Shown here: piece after piece, positions 30,449 through 38,926 of the stretch
How the letters are laid out: every line of letters starts with the position of its first letter
How positions within the stretch are numbered: the first letter of the stretch is position 1
From: Stenotrophomonas sp. MMGLT7
GTDB lineage: Bacteria > Pseudomonadota > Gammaproteobacteria > Xanthomonadales > Xanthomonadaceae
Length of the DNA stretch: 64,000 nt
Direction: 5' to 3'
Assembly (NCBI RefSeq): GCF_021168555.1
Contig: NZ_JAJOZS010000004.1
Span: 186,001 to 250,000, forward strand
Position numbers and translations under genes: made by a program
The notes under the pieces: generated by a model
Told to the model about the DNA's origin: nothing
What the model saw: the letters and a program-made list of their open reading frames with translations, nothing else
The model's database searches: none

Positions 30449-31771
30449 ATGGCCAAGTACAAATCGTTGGTCGACCGGATCGCCGGGGAAATCCGCTCGG
30501 GCGCACTGCGTCCCGGGCATCGCCTGCCGCCCCAGCGCACGCTCGCCCGCCGCCATGGCCTGGCACTGGCCACGGCCAGCCGGGTCTATGCCGAACTGGA
30601 GCGCATGGGCCTGGTGATCGGCGAAACCGGACGCGGCACCTACGTCCGCCATCCCTCGGAAAGCGGCCCGGAGAGCGACCTGGGCTTCGCCCGCATCGCA
30701 GGCGTCAACCTCAACACCAACATGCCGAGCTCGCCTGGGCAGGACGCCATGCTGCGGGCCGCATTGCGGCAGCTCGCCTCGCACGGCGACCTCGACGCAT
30801 TGCTGCGCCACCAGCCGCACCGGGGACGGTTTCACGAACGGGAAAGCGTCGCGCGCTATCTGGCCACCCACGACATCGAGGTGGACCCGGAACGGGTGAG
30901 CATCGTCCAGGGAGCCCAGCACGGACTCTCGGTGACCCTGATGGCGCTGCTGCGGCCGGGCGAGATCGTCGCCGTCGATGCGCTGATCTATCCGGGCCTC
31001 AAGGTCGCCGCCACCCTGCTCGGTCTCGAACTGCTGCCGATCCGCTCTGGCCCGGACGGGCCGGACCTGGCACAGCTGCAGGACGCCTGCGCCCGGCGCC
31101 GGATCCGCGCGGTGCACTGCATGCCGACGCTGCAGAATCCGCTCAGCTGGGTCATGGATGCGGATGCACGCGATGAGCTGGTACGGATCGCACGCAGGCA
31201 CGACCTGCTGCTGATCGAGGATGCGGCCTTCAACTACCTGGTGCCCTCGCCGCCGCCCGCGCTGGTGACGCTGGCGCCGGAGCGCACCTTCCATATCTCG
31301 GGCCTGTCCAAGGGCGTCGTGACCAGCCTGCGCTTCGGCTACGTGATCGCGCCGGAGACCGCGACCGCAGCGATGGAACGGGTGATCCGCGCCACCACCC
31401 ACAGCACGCCCGCGATCGTCTCGGCGCTGGCCTGCCAATGGCTGGACGATGGCACGGTGCGGTGCCTGGAGGCCGAACGGCGGGCCGACACGGCGCGCCG
31501 CCAGGAACTGGTCGCGCGCCTGCTGCCCGACCAGGCGATGCGACGCCACCCATGTTCCTACTTCGTCTGGCTCGACCTGAGCAACGCCGACATGCGCGCC
31601 GAGGAGCTGGCCCACACGCTGGCGGCGGAAGGCATCGCCGTGGCCACCGCGGCGCCCTTCGCCACCACCGCGCACATACCGAACGCATTGAGGCTCGCAC
31701 TGGGATCCACCACTCCCGGAGAGCTGGAGACGGCGCTGCGTCGCATCGCCAGCCATCTCTCCATCCATTGA
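30449..31771 (+). CDS. MocR-type (GntR/aminotransferase fusion) transcriptional regulator
   Basis: A 440-residue protein with an N-terminal GntR winged helix-turn-helix (about 5-68: GALRPGHRLPPQRTLARRHG, RVYAELERMGLVIGETGRGTY) joined to a fold-type I aminotransferase-like domain. The PLP-lysine region is HISGLSKGVVTSLRFGY (Lys288), with the supporting Asn230 (PTLQNPLS) and Asp258 (IEDAAF) that contact PLP in the family. It therefore likely senses PLP or an amino compound. Unlike most MocR genes it does not adjoin an evident PLP or amino-acid gene; the divergent neighbour is unrecognised. Confidence 0.85.
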   Translation: MAKYKSLVDRIAGEIRSGALRPGHRLPPQRTLARRHGLALATASRVYAELERMGLVIGETGRGTYVRHPSESGPESDLGFARIAGVNLNTNMPSSPGQDAMLRAALRQLASHGDLDALLRHQPHRGRFHERESVARYLATHDIEVDPERVSIVQGAQHGLSVTLMALLRPGEIVAVDALIYPGLKVAATLLGLELLPIRSGPDGPDLAQLQDACARRRIRAVHCMPTLQNPLSWVMDADARDELVRIARRHDLLLIEDAAFNYLVPSPPPALVTLAPERTFHISGLSKGVVTSLRFGYVIAPETATAAMERVIRATTHSTPAIVSALACQWLDDGTVRCLEAERRADTARRQELVARLLPDQAMRRHPCSYFVWLDLSNADMRAEELAHTLAAEGIAVATAAPFATTAHIPNALRLALGSTTPGELETALRRIASHLSIH

Positions 31772-31968
31772 CCCGCCCGCGGCCAGCGCATGGCGGGGTC
31801 GAATGCGACCGCGCCAGGTCATACGCGCTGGCGAACCGCAATCATCCCGGGCGGGTAGGAGCCCGTTCCCGATCCCAAGATGGGTGCAGCAGATGCCGAT
31901 CGGTCGCTGTGGCTCGGGAATGACAAGCAGCGAGAGTCGCCCGCAGGAGCGACCTGTAGGAAAGACCC

Positions 31969-32036
31969 GTAGGAGCGACTTCAGTCGCGATGAGGCTTTC
32001 CCGCTAGAGCCTCATCGCGACTGAAGTCGCTCCTAC
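31969..32036. repeat. 68-bp palindromic repeat, copy 2
   Basis: Same stem and length as the copy at 24266, with small changes near the loop. Two decayed half-units precede it (31940-31968). It lies in the 496-bp gap 31772-32267, in which I see no gene. Confidence 0.9.
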
Positions 32037-32267
32037 AGGATCGTAAACAGGCGGCCGGCGATGCTTTTGCCGGAGGGAGCGGAGCACGCCGCAAGGTCTT
32101 CCGTGGATGGCAGGCAGCCGGGTAAGACACGTGTCGCCGGATTGCCCAGAGAAGCCGGCGCGGCCGGCCCAGTTGGCTCGCCGCCACGCGGATCGCCGGT
32201 TCCGGTGGCTTGCGTTCCCGGCCACGGCCGCACCGGACGCGCCCTGTCCGCCACTTACAATGGCACG

Positions 32268-33650
32268 ATGACACCGCTGCCCGACGCCCTGCACCGCTCC
32301 CTGCACTCCCTGCTCGGCGAGCGCTGGCTCACCGATGCGGCCAGCCGCCGCAGCCATGGCGCGGACGATTCGCGACGCCAGGCACTGGCCGACGCAGTGG
32401 CGCTTCCGCGCGACGCCGCCGAGGTGGCCGCGATCGTGCGCGCCTGCCGCGCGCACCGGGTACCGATCGTCGCCCGCGGCGCCGGCACCGGCACCACCGG
32501 CGCGGCGGTGCCCACGCAAGGAGGCGTGGTGGTGTCGTTCGCGCGCATGGACCGCATCGTCGACATCCGCGCCGCCGACCGCTGCGCGGTGGTGCAGCCG
32601 GGCGTGCTCAACGGCGAGCTGCAGCGCGCGCTGGCGCCGCATCGCCTGTTCTGGCCGCCGGATCCCTCCAGCGCCGAGCTGTGCAGCATCGGCGGCAACC
32701 TCTCCACCAACGCCGGCGGCCCGCGCGCGGTGAAGTACGGCAGCAGCCGCGACAACGTGCTCGGCCTGGTCGCGGTGACCGGCGCCGGCGAGCTGATCCG
32801 CTGCGGCGGCCCCTACACCAAGGACGCCACCGGCTACGACCTCACCCACCTGATCGTCGGCAGCGAGGGCACGCTGGCGCTGATCGTCGAGGCCACGCTG
32901 AAGCTGGCGCCGTTGCCGCTGGCGCAGGCCGGGCTGCGCGCCTTCTACCGCGACGCCGCCAGCGCCGCGGCGGCGGTGTCGCGGATCATGGCGCAGCCGG
33001 CCGCGCCGACCATGCTCGAATTCCTCGACCGCGCCAGCCTGGCGCTGCTGCGCCGCAACGGCAGCGAGGTGCCCGAGGCCGGCGCGATGCTGCTGGTCGA
33101 GGCCGACGGCGACCACGACACCCTGCCCTGGCTGCTCTCGGCCCTGGGCGCCGCCGCCGAGGGCGAGGGCCTGCTGTCGCTGGACGTTGCCGCCGACGGC
33201 GTCGCCCGCGACCGCCTCTGGGCCGCGCGGCGCGCGCTGTCGCCGGCGCTGCGCACGATCGCGCCGGGCAAGATCAACGAGGACGTGGTGGTGCCGGTGT
33301 CGCGCATCCCCGAACTGGTCGCCGGGGTGGAAGCGCTGTCGGCGCGTTCGCGGCTGCCGATCGTCGCCTTCGGCCATGCCGGCAACGGCAACCTGCACGT
33401 CAACATCATGTACCACCCCGACGATGCGGACGAGACCGCGCGCGCGCAGGCCGCGCTGCCGCAGGTGTTCGAGCTGGCGCTGGCCCTGGGCGGCACGCTC
33501 TCCGGCGAACACGGCATCGGCCTGGCCAAGCGCGGCTTCATGGCCCGGGCCTTCGACCCGGCCACCCTGGCGGCGATGCATGCGGTGAAGCGCGCGCTCG
33601 ACCCGGACGGCATCCTCAACCCGGGGAAGGTGCTGCCCGATCCGTTGTAG
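32268..33650 (+). CDS. FAD-linked oxidase, GlcD / D-2-hydroxyacid dehydrogenase type
   Basis: A 460-residue flavoprotein of the PCMH/VAO family. The N-terminal FAD domain shows ARGAGTGTTGAAVPTQGG, SIGGNLSTNAGGPRAVKYGS and KDATGYDLTHLIVGSEGTL; the C-terminal oxidase domain shows GKINEDVVVPVSRIP, FGHAGNGNLHVN and GEHGIGLAKRGFM. This pattern fits soluble D-lactate, glycolate or D-2-hydroxyglutarate dehydrogenases. The specific substrate is uncertain, and no GlcE/GlcF partner is adjacent. The ATG at 32268 is six bases after a TACAAT -10-like hexamer, so a leaderless transcript is possible. Confidence 0.85.
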   Translation: MTPLPDALHRSLHSLLGERWLTDAASRRSHGADDSRRQALADAVALPRDAAEVAAIVRACRAHRVPIVARGAGTGTTGAAVPTQGGVVVSFARMDRIVDIRAADRCAVVQPGVLNGELQRALAPHRLFWPPDPSSAELCSIGGNLSTNAGGPRAVKYGSSRDNVLGLVAVTGAGELIRCGGPYTKDATGYDLTHLIVGSEGTLALIVEATLKLAPLPLAQAGLRAFYRDAASAAAAVSRIMAQPAAPTMLEFLDRASLALLRRNGSEVPEAGAMLLVEADGDHDTLPWLLSALGAAAEGEGLLSLDVAADGVARDRLWAARRALSPALRTIAPGKINEDVVVPVSRIPELVAGVEALSARSRLPIVAFGHAGNGNLHVNIMYHPDDADETARAQAALPQVFELALALGGTLSGEHGIGLAKRGFMARAFDPATLAAMHAVKRALDPDGILNPGKVLPDPL

Positions 33651-33737
33651 CGCGCCCGTAGCCATCAGCCCCGCCGGAACCATGGCCGCCCCCTGCTTCG
33701 CACGGCGTCTTGATCACAGAACGGGGAATAGAAAGCT

Positions 33738-34619
33738 CCCTTCTCCCGCTTGCGGAGCTGGGAACCCTCGGGGTGGAAGGTGCCCGAAGGGCGGATGGGG
33801 GTTGCCGGGAGCAAGGGAAAGCCACCGTAGAAGCGCCCTCATCCGGCGCTGCGCGCCTCCTTCTCCCGTGAACGGGAGAAGGAGGCTTCGCGGCGATTCC
33901 GGATGACCGAGTGCTGTTCCCTTCCCCCGCTTGCGGGGCTGGGCACCCTCGGGATGGAAGGCGCCCGAAGGGCGGATGGGGGTTGCCTGGAGCGTGGGAA
34001 AGCCACCGCAGAAGCACCCTCATCCGGCGCTGCGCGCCACCTTCTCCCGTGAACGGGAGAAGGGGAACTCCGTGGTAATTCCAGGTGAGCGAGCGCCGTT
34101 CCCTTCTCCCGCTTGCGGGGGAAGGTGCCCGAAGGGCGGATGGGGGCTGCCTGGAGCGTAGGAAAGCCACCGCAGAAGCACCCTCATCCGGCGCTGCGCG
34201 CCACCTTCTCCCGTGAACGGGAGAAGGGGAACTCCGTGGTAATTCCGGGTGAGCGAGCGCCGTTCCCTTCTCCCGCTTGCGGGGGAAGGTGCCCGAAGGG
34301 CGGATGGGGGTTGCCTGGAGCGTGGGAAAGCCACCGCAGAAGCGCCCTCATCCGGCGCTGCGCGCCACCTTCTCCCGTGAACGGGAGAAGGAAGCTTCGC
34401 GGCGATTCCGGATGACCAAGTGCTGTTTCCTTCTCCCGCTTGCGGGGGAAGGTGCCTGAAGGGCGGATGGGGGTTGCCTGGAGCGTGGGAAAGCCACCGC
34501 AGAAGCACCCTCATCCGGCGCTGCGCGCCACCTTCTCCCGTGAACGGGAGAAGGGAAGCTTCGCGGCGATTCTGGGTGACCGAGTGCTGTTCCCTTCCCC
34601 CGCAAGTGGGAGAAGGGAA
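33738..34619. repeat. Tandem array of five palindromic repeat units (163-181 bp)
   Basis: Five units carry the shared block GAAGGGCGGATGGGGG at about 33786, 33967, 34131, 34295 and 34458. Each also contains CACCTTCTCCCGTGAACGGG or a variant, and a CCCTCATCCGGCGC segment inverse to GGCGGATG. The copies are nearly identical, which suggests recent amplification. Open frames across the array are artefacts. It fills the 33651-34630 gap between the convergent FAD-oxidase and thiL genes; a single related unit lies at 58267. Confidence 0.9.
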
Positions 34620-34630
34620 GATCGAGTGCG

Positions 34631-35620
34631 CTACGAATCGGCCGAGAAATGCTGGAACGCGGCATGGGGCGGCCGCCAGGGATGCCCGAGCGCATCCACC
34701 ACCTCGACGCCGTCGCCGGCGACGATGCTGCCGATGCGGCTGCCCTCGGTGCCGGCGGCCAGCAGCGCCGCCGCGATGGCGTCGCGCTGCGCAGGTGCGG
34801 CGGTGAAGCAGAGCTCGTAGTCGTCGCCGCCGGCCAGCACCGCCGCGTACGGGTCCTCGGCCACCGCCAGCCGTCGCTGCGCCGCCGGGACCGGCACCGC
34901 GTCCAGCCGTAGCCGCGCACCGACCGCACTGCGCTCGCAGATGTGGCCGAGGTCTCCGAGCAGGCCGTCGGAGATGTCCACGCACGCATGCGCCAGCCCG
35001 CGCAGAGCGAGGCCGGCGGCCAGCCGCGGGGTCGGCCGCAACAGCCGCTGGCGCACGCTTTCCAGGTCCGCCGAGGGCCCCGGCACGGTGACGTCCAGCC
35101 GGCCCTGGCGCCACAGCGTCAGCGCCACGAAGGCGTCGCCGGGCGTGCCGGTGACCCAGATGTCGTCGCCCGCCTGCGCGCCGTCGCGCCGCAGCGCCTG
35201 CCCGGGCGGGACCGCGCCCATGGCGGTCACAGAGATCGACGGCGGCCCCTGGATCTGGGTGGTGTCGCCACCGACCAAGGCGATGCCGGCGCCGTCGGCC
35301 AGCGCCAGGAAGCCGTCGAGGAAGGCGTCCAGCCAGGCCACGTCGGCCCGCGGCAGGGCCAGCGACAGCGTGCACCACAGCGGCTGCGCCCCCATCGCCG
35401 CCAGGTCGGACAGGTTGACCGCCAGCGACTTCCAGCCGATGTCTGCCGGCAATGCCTCGGCCGGGAAATGCATGCCCGAGTTGAGCGTATCGACGGTGAC
35501 GGCCAAGGCCTGCCCGTCCGGCGGCAGCAGCAGCGCGGCATCGTCGCCGACGCCCAGCGCGATGTCGGCGCGCGCGCGGGAGCGGGCCTGGATGCGGGCG
35601 ATCAGGTCGAACTCGGCCAT
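34631..35620 (-). CDS. thiL: Thiamine-monophosphate kinase
   Basis: Phosphorylates thiamine monophosphate to the active diphosphate. The 329-residue product has the AIR-synthase-like fold with GVGDDAALL, the metal-binding VTVDTLNSGMHF, GDTTQIQGP, the CVDISDGLLGDLGHI motif and GGDDYELCFTA. The ATG at 35620 is chosen because AGGTGA lies five bases upstream; an in-frame GTG three codons earlier lacks a site. It follows nusB by 31 bp at the end of the riboflavin block, a common arrangement in gammaproteobacteria. It abuts the repeat array downstream. Confidence 0.94.
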   Translation of the reverse strand: MAEFDLIARIQARSRARADIALGVGDDAALLLPPDGQALAVTVDTLNSGMHFPAEALPADIGWKSLAVNLSDLAAMGAQPLWCTLSLALPRADVAWLDAFLDGFLALADGAGIALVGGDTTQIQGPPSISVTAMGAVPPGQALRRDGAQAGDDIWVTGTPGDAFVALTLWRQGRLDVTVPGPSADLESVRQRLLRPTPRLAAGLALRGLAHACVDISDGLLGDLGHICERSAVGARLRLDAVPVPAAQRRLAVAEDPYAAVLAGGDDYELCFTAAPAQRDAIAAALLAAGTEGSRIGSIVAGDGVEVVDALGHPWRPPHAAFQHFSADS

Positions 35621-35651
35621 GCCAGTCACCTATGCCGGGGCGCGCTGCGGC

Positions 35652-36128
35652 TCAACCGCCGGCGCTGCCCGACTCCACCTTGCGCCACGCCAGCGCGGCG
35701 CGGTCGAGCACGCCGTTGACGTAGGTGTGGCCGTGCTCGGAACCGAAGCGCTTGGCGGTCTCGATGGCCTCGTTGATCACCACTCGGTACGGCACGTCGG
35801 GGCGGTACAGCAGCTCGTAGGCAGCCACGCGCAGCACCGCGCGCTCGATCGCGTCCACTTCCTCGACGCTGCGGTCGAGGTAGTCCACCAGCGCCTGGTC
35901 CAGTTCGCCGCGATGGGCGAGCACGCCTTCGATCAGGTTCTCGAAATAGGCCAGGTCGGCGATCTCGTGCGCCTGCTCGTGGGCGAACTGGGCGACGATC
36001 TGCTGCGCGCTGCCGCCGGAGATCTGCCAGGCATAGATGGCCTGCAGCGCGCGCCGGCGCGCACGCGAGCGCAGCACCGGATCGATGCCGTCGCGGCGCT
36101 GGAACTTGTGCGGACCGGGCTTGCTCAC
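35652..36128 (-). CDS. nusB: Transcription antitermination factor NusB
   Basis: RNA-binding protein that with NusE (S10) assembles on boxA for rRNA antitermination. The 158-residue product is all-helical with [36 protein letters not shown] and [19 protein letters not shown]. The GTG start at 36128 overlaps the ribH stop (GTGA), so translation is coupled. The ribH-nusB pairing is the usual one. Confidence 0.95.
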   Translation of the reverse strand: MSKPGPHKFQRRDGIDPVLRSRARRRALQAIYAWQISGGSAQQIVAQFAHEQAHEIADLAYFENLIEGVLAHRGELDQALVDYLDRSVEEVDAIERAVLRVAAYELLYRPDVPYRVVINEAIETAKRFGSEHGHTYVNGVLDRAALAWRKVESGSAGG

Positions 36129-36592
36129 GGCAGTTGCTCCATCAAATTGACCATCTCCAGCGCGGCCAGCGCGCATTCCTCGCCCTTGTTGCCGTGGCTG
36201 CCGCCGGCACGGGCCTCGGCATCCTCCACCCGCTCCACCGCCAGCACGCCGTTGAGCACCGGCACGCGGTGGTCCAGCGCCACCCGCATCAGCGCTTCCG
36301 AGCAGCGGTCGGCGACGTGTTCGTAGTGGCGGGTGTCGCCGCGGATCACGCAGCCCAGGGCGATGACGGCGGCATGGCGGCCGGCCGCGGCCAGCTGCGC
36401 GGCGGCCACCGGGATCTCCCAGGCACCGGGCAGGCGTATCACGTCGATGGCGTCCTCGGCCACGCCGTTGCCGGCCAGGCTCTGGCGGGCGCCGGTCACC
36501 AGCGCGTCGACGATGCGTGCGTTCCAGCGGCTGGCGATGATCGCGAAGCGCGCCTGGTCGGGGGCGCGGAGGTCGCCTTCGTAATGGCTCAT
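36125..36592 (-). CDS. ribH: 6,7-dimethyl-8-ribityllumazine synthase
   Basis: Condenses 5-amino-6-ribitylaminouracil with dihydroxybutanone phosphate in the penultimate riboflavin step. The 155-residue product shows [46 protein letters not shown] and [14 protein letters not shown]. His in the RHYEHV segment is the usual catalytic position. The ATG is at 36592, 61 bp after ribBA, inside the FMN-riboswitch-controlled part of the operon. Confidence 0.96.
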   Translation of the reverse strand: MSHYEGDLRAPDQARFAIIASRWNARIVDALVTGARQSLAGNGVAEDAIDVIRLPGAWEIPVAAAQLAAAGRHAAVIALGCVIRGDTRHYEHVADRCSEALMRVALDHRVPVLNGVLAVERVEDAEARAGGSHGNKGEECALAALEMVNLMEQLP

Positions 36593-36653
36593 GCGGTGCG
36601 GGGGTCCCAAAGGCGGAAGGTCGGAAGCGGTGCGCAGTTTAACCCGTGGCGGC

Positions 36654-37766
36654 TCAGGCGGCCTGGCCCAGCGACACCGGGTCGAGCGTCTCCACCACCT
36701 CCAGGCCGAAGCCGGCCAGGCCGATCTGCCGGCGCGGCGTGCCCAGCACGCGCAGCTTGCCCAGGCCGAGATCGGCCAGGATCTGCGCACCGGCACCGTT
36801 GCGCCGCCACTGGCCCACGTCCTTGCCCTGGACGACCTCCGGCTGCGAGCGCAGGCGCGCCAGCAGGCCTTCCGGATCGTGGCGCGCCGACAGCACCACC
36901 ATCACGCCCTCGCCGGCCTCGGCGATCGCGCGCAGCGAATCGCCGGCGGAGACGCCGAAGTCCTCGCGGCGCCAGTGCAGCAGGTCCGACAGCGGATCCT
37001 CCACCTGCACCCGCACCAGCGCCGGGCGCTCGGCCTGCGGAGTACCGCGCACCAGCGCGAAGTGCAGGTCGCGGGCGATCAGGTCGCGGTAGGTGACCAG
37101 CCGGAACGGGCCGAAGTCGGTGTCGATCTCGCGCTCGTCCACGCGCTCGACGGTGCGCTCGGTGGCCAGGCGGTAGGCAATCAGGTCGGCGATCGAGCCC
37201 ATCTTCAGCCCGTGCTCGCGCGCGAACAGCTCCAGCTGCGGGCGCCGCGCCATGCTGCCGTCGGGGTTGAGGATCTCCACCAGCACGCCGGCCGGCTCCA
37301 GCCCGGCCAGCTGCGCCAGGTCGGTGGCCGCCTCGGTATGGCCGGCGCGGGTGAGCACGCCGCCGGGCTGGGCGATCAGCGGGAAGATGTGGCCGGGCCG
37401 GCTCAGGTCGGCCGGCTTGGCGTTCGGCCGCACCGCGGTGCGGATGGTGTGGGCGCGGTCGGCGGCGGAAATGCCGGTGGTCACGCCCTCGGCCGCCTCG
37501 ATGCTGACGGTGAAGTTGGTGTGGAACTGCGCGGTGTTGGCCTGCACCATCGGCGCCAGGCCGAGCTGGGCGCAGTGCGTGACCGACATCGGCAGGCACA
37601 CCAGGCCGCGGCCGTGGGTAACCATGAAGTTGATGTCCGAGGCCTTGACCAGCTCGGCGGCCATGATCAGGTCGCCTTCGTTCTCGCGGTCCTCGTCGTC
37701 CACGACCACGATCATGCGGCCGTTGCGGATCTCTTCCAGCAGTTCGGGGATGGTGGCAAAGCTCAT
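36654..37766 (-). CDS. ribBA: 3,4-dihydroxy-2-butanone-4-phosphate synthase with degenerate GTP cyclohydrolase II-like domain
   Basis: The N-terminal ~200 residues form an intact DHBP synthase: [39 protein letters not shown] and [16 protein letters not shown]. It makes the four-carbon riboflavin precursor from ribulose 5-phosphate. The C-terminal ~165 residues align with GTP cyclohydrolase II but lack its zinc-binding Cys3 motif; the region reads [20 protein letters not shown], with no cysteines. The domain is therefore unlikely to open GTP. This matches the RibB-plus-inactive-RibA architecture known in some proteobacteria, so a separate ribA should exist elsewhere. The start overlaps the ribE stop (ATGA). 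Confidence 0.9.
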   Translation of the reverse strand: MSFATIPELLEEIRNGRMIVVVDDEDRENEGDLIMAAELVKASDINFMVTHGRGLVCLPMSVTHCAQLGLAPMVQANTAQFHTNFTVSIEAAEGVTTGISAADRAHTIRTAVRPNAKPADLSRPGHIFPLIAQPGGVLTRAGHTEAATDLAQLAGLEPAGVLVEILNPDGSMARRPQLELFAREHGLKMGSIADLIAYRLATERTVERVDEREIDTDFGPFRLVTYRDLIARDLHFALVRGTPQAERPALVRVQVEDPLSDLLHWRREDFGVSAGDSLRAIAEAGEGVMVVLSARHDPEGLLARLRSQPEVVQGKDVGQWRRNGAGAQILADLGLGKLRVLGTPRRQIGLAGFGLEVVETLDPVSLGQAA

Positions 37767-38365
37767 GGGGTGGCTCCTTCGCCCAGCAGGCGTTCGACGT
37801 AGCGGGCGATCAGATCGATCTCGAGATTGACGGCATCGCCGGGACGCAGCTCGGCGAAACGGGTATGGGCGACGGTATGCGGGATCAACGCCACGTCGAA
37901 GCCCTCGGCATCGACGCCGTTGACGGTGAGGCTGACGCCGTCCACGCAGATCGAGCCCTTCCTGGCGATGTAGCGCAGCAGTCCGGCCGGCGCGGCGAAG
38001 CGCCAGCGCTGCGCGCGCGCGTCCTCGTGCACCGACAGCACGCGGCCGACGCCGTCGACGTGGCCGCTGACCAGGTGGCCGCCGAGGCGGTCGCTCGGGC
38101 GCATGGCCCGCTCCAGGTTGAGCACGGCGCCCACCGGAAGCTGCCCCAGCGTGGTCAGCGCCAGCGTCTCGGTGGAGGCGTCGGCCTGGAAGGAATCGGC
38201 GTCGTGGGCGATCACGGTCAGGCAGGTGCCGTTGACCGCGATGCTCTCGCCCAGGTTCACCGCATCGAACGGCAGCGTGCCGACGGAGAAGGTGAAGCGG
38301 ACATCGCCGCCGACCGGTTCGCGCGCGGCCAGGCGGCCGACGCCTTCGATGATGCCGGTGAACAT
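37763..38365 (-). CDS. ribE: Riboflavin synthase (alpha subunit)
   Basis: Dismutates two lumazine molecules to riboflavin. The 200-residue product has two tandem lumazine-binding domains beginning MFTGIIEGVGRLA and VSGHVDGVGRVL, with NGTCLTV and DGVSLTVN at equivalent positions. It is the first gene after the FMN riboswitch. The start at 38365 is fixed by the conserved MFTGI. Confidence 0.95.
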   Translation of the reverse strand: MFTGIIEGVGRLAAREPVGGDVRFTFSVGTLPFDAVNLGESIAVNGTCLTVIAHDADSFQADASTETLALTTLGQLPVGAVLNLERAMRPSDRLGGHLVSGHVDGVGRVLSVHEDARAQRWRFAAPAGLLRYIARKGSICVDGVSLTVNGVDAEGFDVALIPHTVAHTRFAELRPGDAVNLEIDLIARYVERLLGEGATP

Positions 38366-38554
38366 CAGCCCACCTCCTTGCCGGAGGCGGCCGGGAAGAC
38401 AGCGCGCACGCGCGCGGCGGCCGGCACGGGAACATGCGACCGGGATGGAGGGAGATATCGTCGAAGAATGTGCATTTGGCGTTTCCCGCAATGGATGGGC
38501 GAAAAACGTCACCAGGCAATAGGCCTCTTCGCCGCCATCCTGGCTGCGGGGGGC

Positions 38555-38738
38555 CGTCTTCTTTCATCCGGACTGTCACCGTCGGCTCCGGCATCGGACC
38601 GGATCTGCTGACCTTCCGCGGCAAGGGCTTCCGCAAGGAACCCGCATGCCGCCGGAAGCGCTCGCGGGCTCGCGCGGGCCGCTCCAAGGAAGCGTCGCGC
38701 CTACCGCCGGTGGGGAATCGCACCCCGCCCTGAAGACG
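38555..38738 (-). ncRNA. FMN riboswitch (RFN element)
   Basis: Read on the minus strand the element starts TCTTCAGGGCGGGGTGCGAT, continues with TCCCCACCGGCGGTAGG, AGCCCGCGAGCG, GGTCAGCAGATCCGGT and TCCGGAGCCGACGGTGACAG, and closes with GTCCGGATGAAAGAAGA. These are the conserved strands of the six-helix FMN aptamer. It lies between ribD and ribE, with about 190 nt of leader before ribE. It should repress ribE, ribBA, ribH, nusB and thiL when FMN is high; ribD is upstream of it. I see no clear intrinsic terminator in the leader, so control may be at ribosome-binding-site or Rho level. Confidence 0.95.
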
Positions 38739-38926
38739 TCGTTTGCCGGCGAACCGGCGAGGAGCATTCTACACCTGCGCCCGCAACGTACCTTCAACAA
38801 AGTGTGCCGGCAGCGTAGGCAATGCGCGGCCCGCCAGCTCCGCGATGGCGGCGCGGACACGAGCGGAAAGCGGGCGCGGCAACACCTGGCGCGGCTGCCC
38901 GCGCGAGCGCGCCGGCGCGGGGAGGA

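Noticed and set aside
33738-34619. CRISPR array
   Set aside because: The units are 163-181 bp and nearly identical throughout, with no short repeat/unique spacer pattern and no cas genes.
33685-34820. Small proteins encoded in the repeat array
   Set aside because: All frames repeat the same unit translation, and none has a plausible start context or domain.
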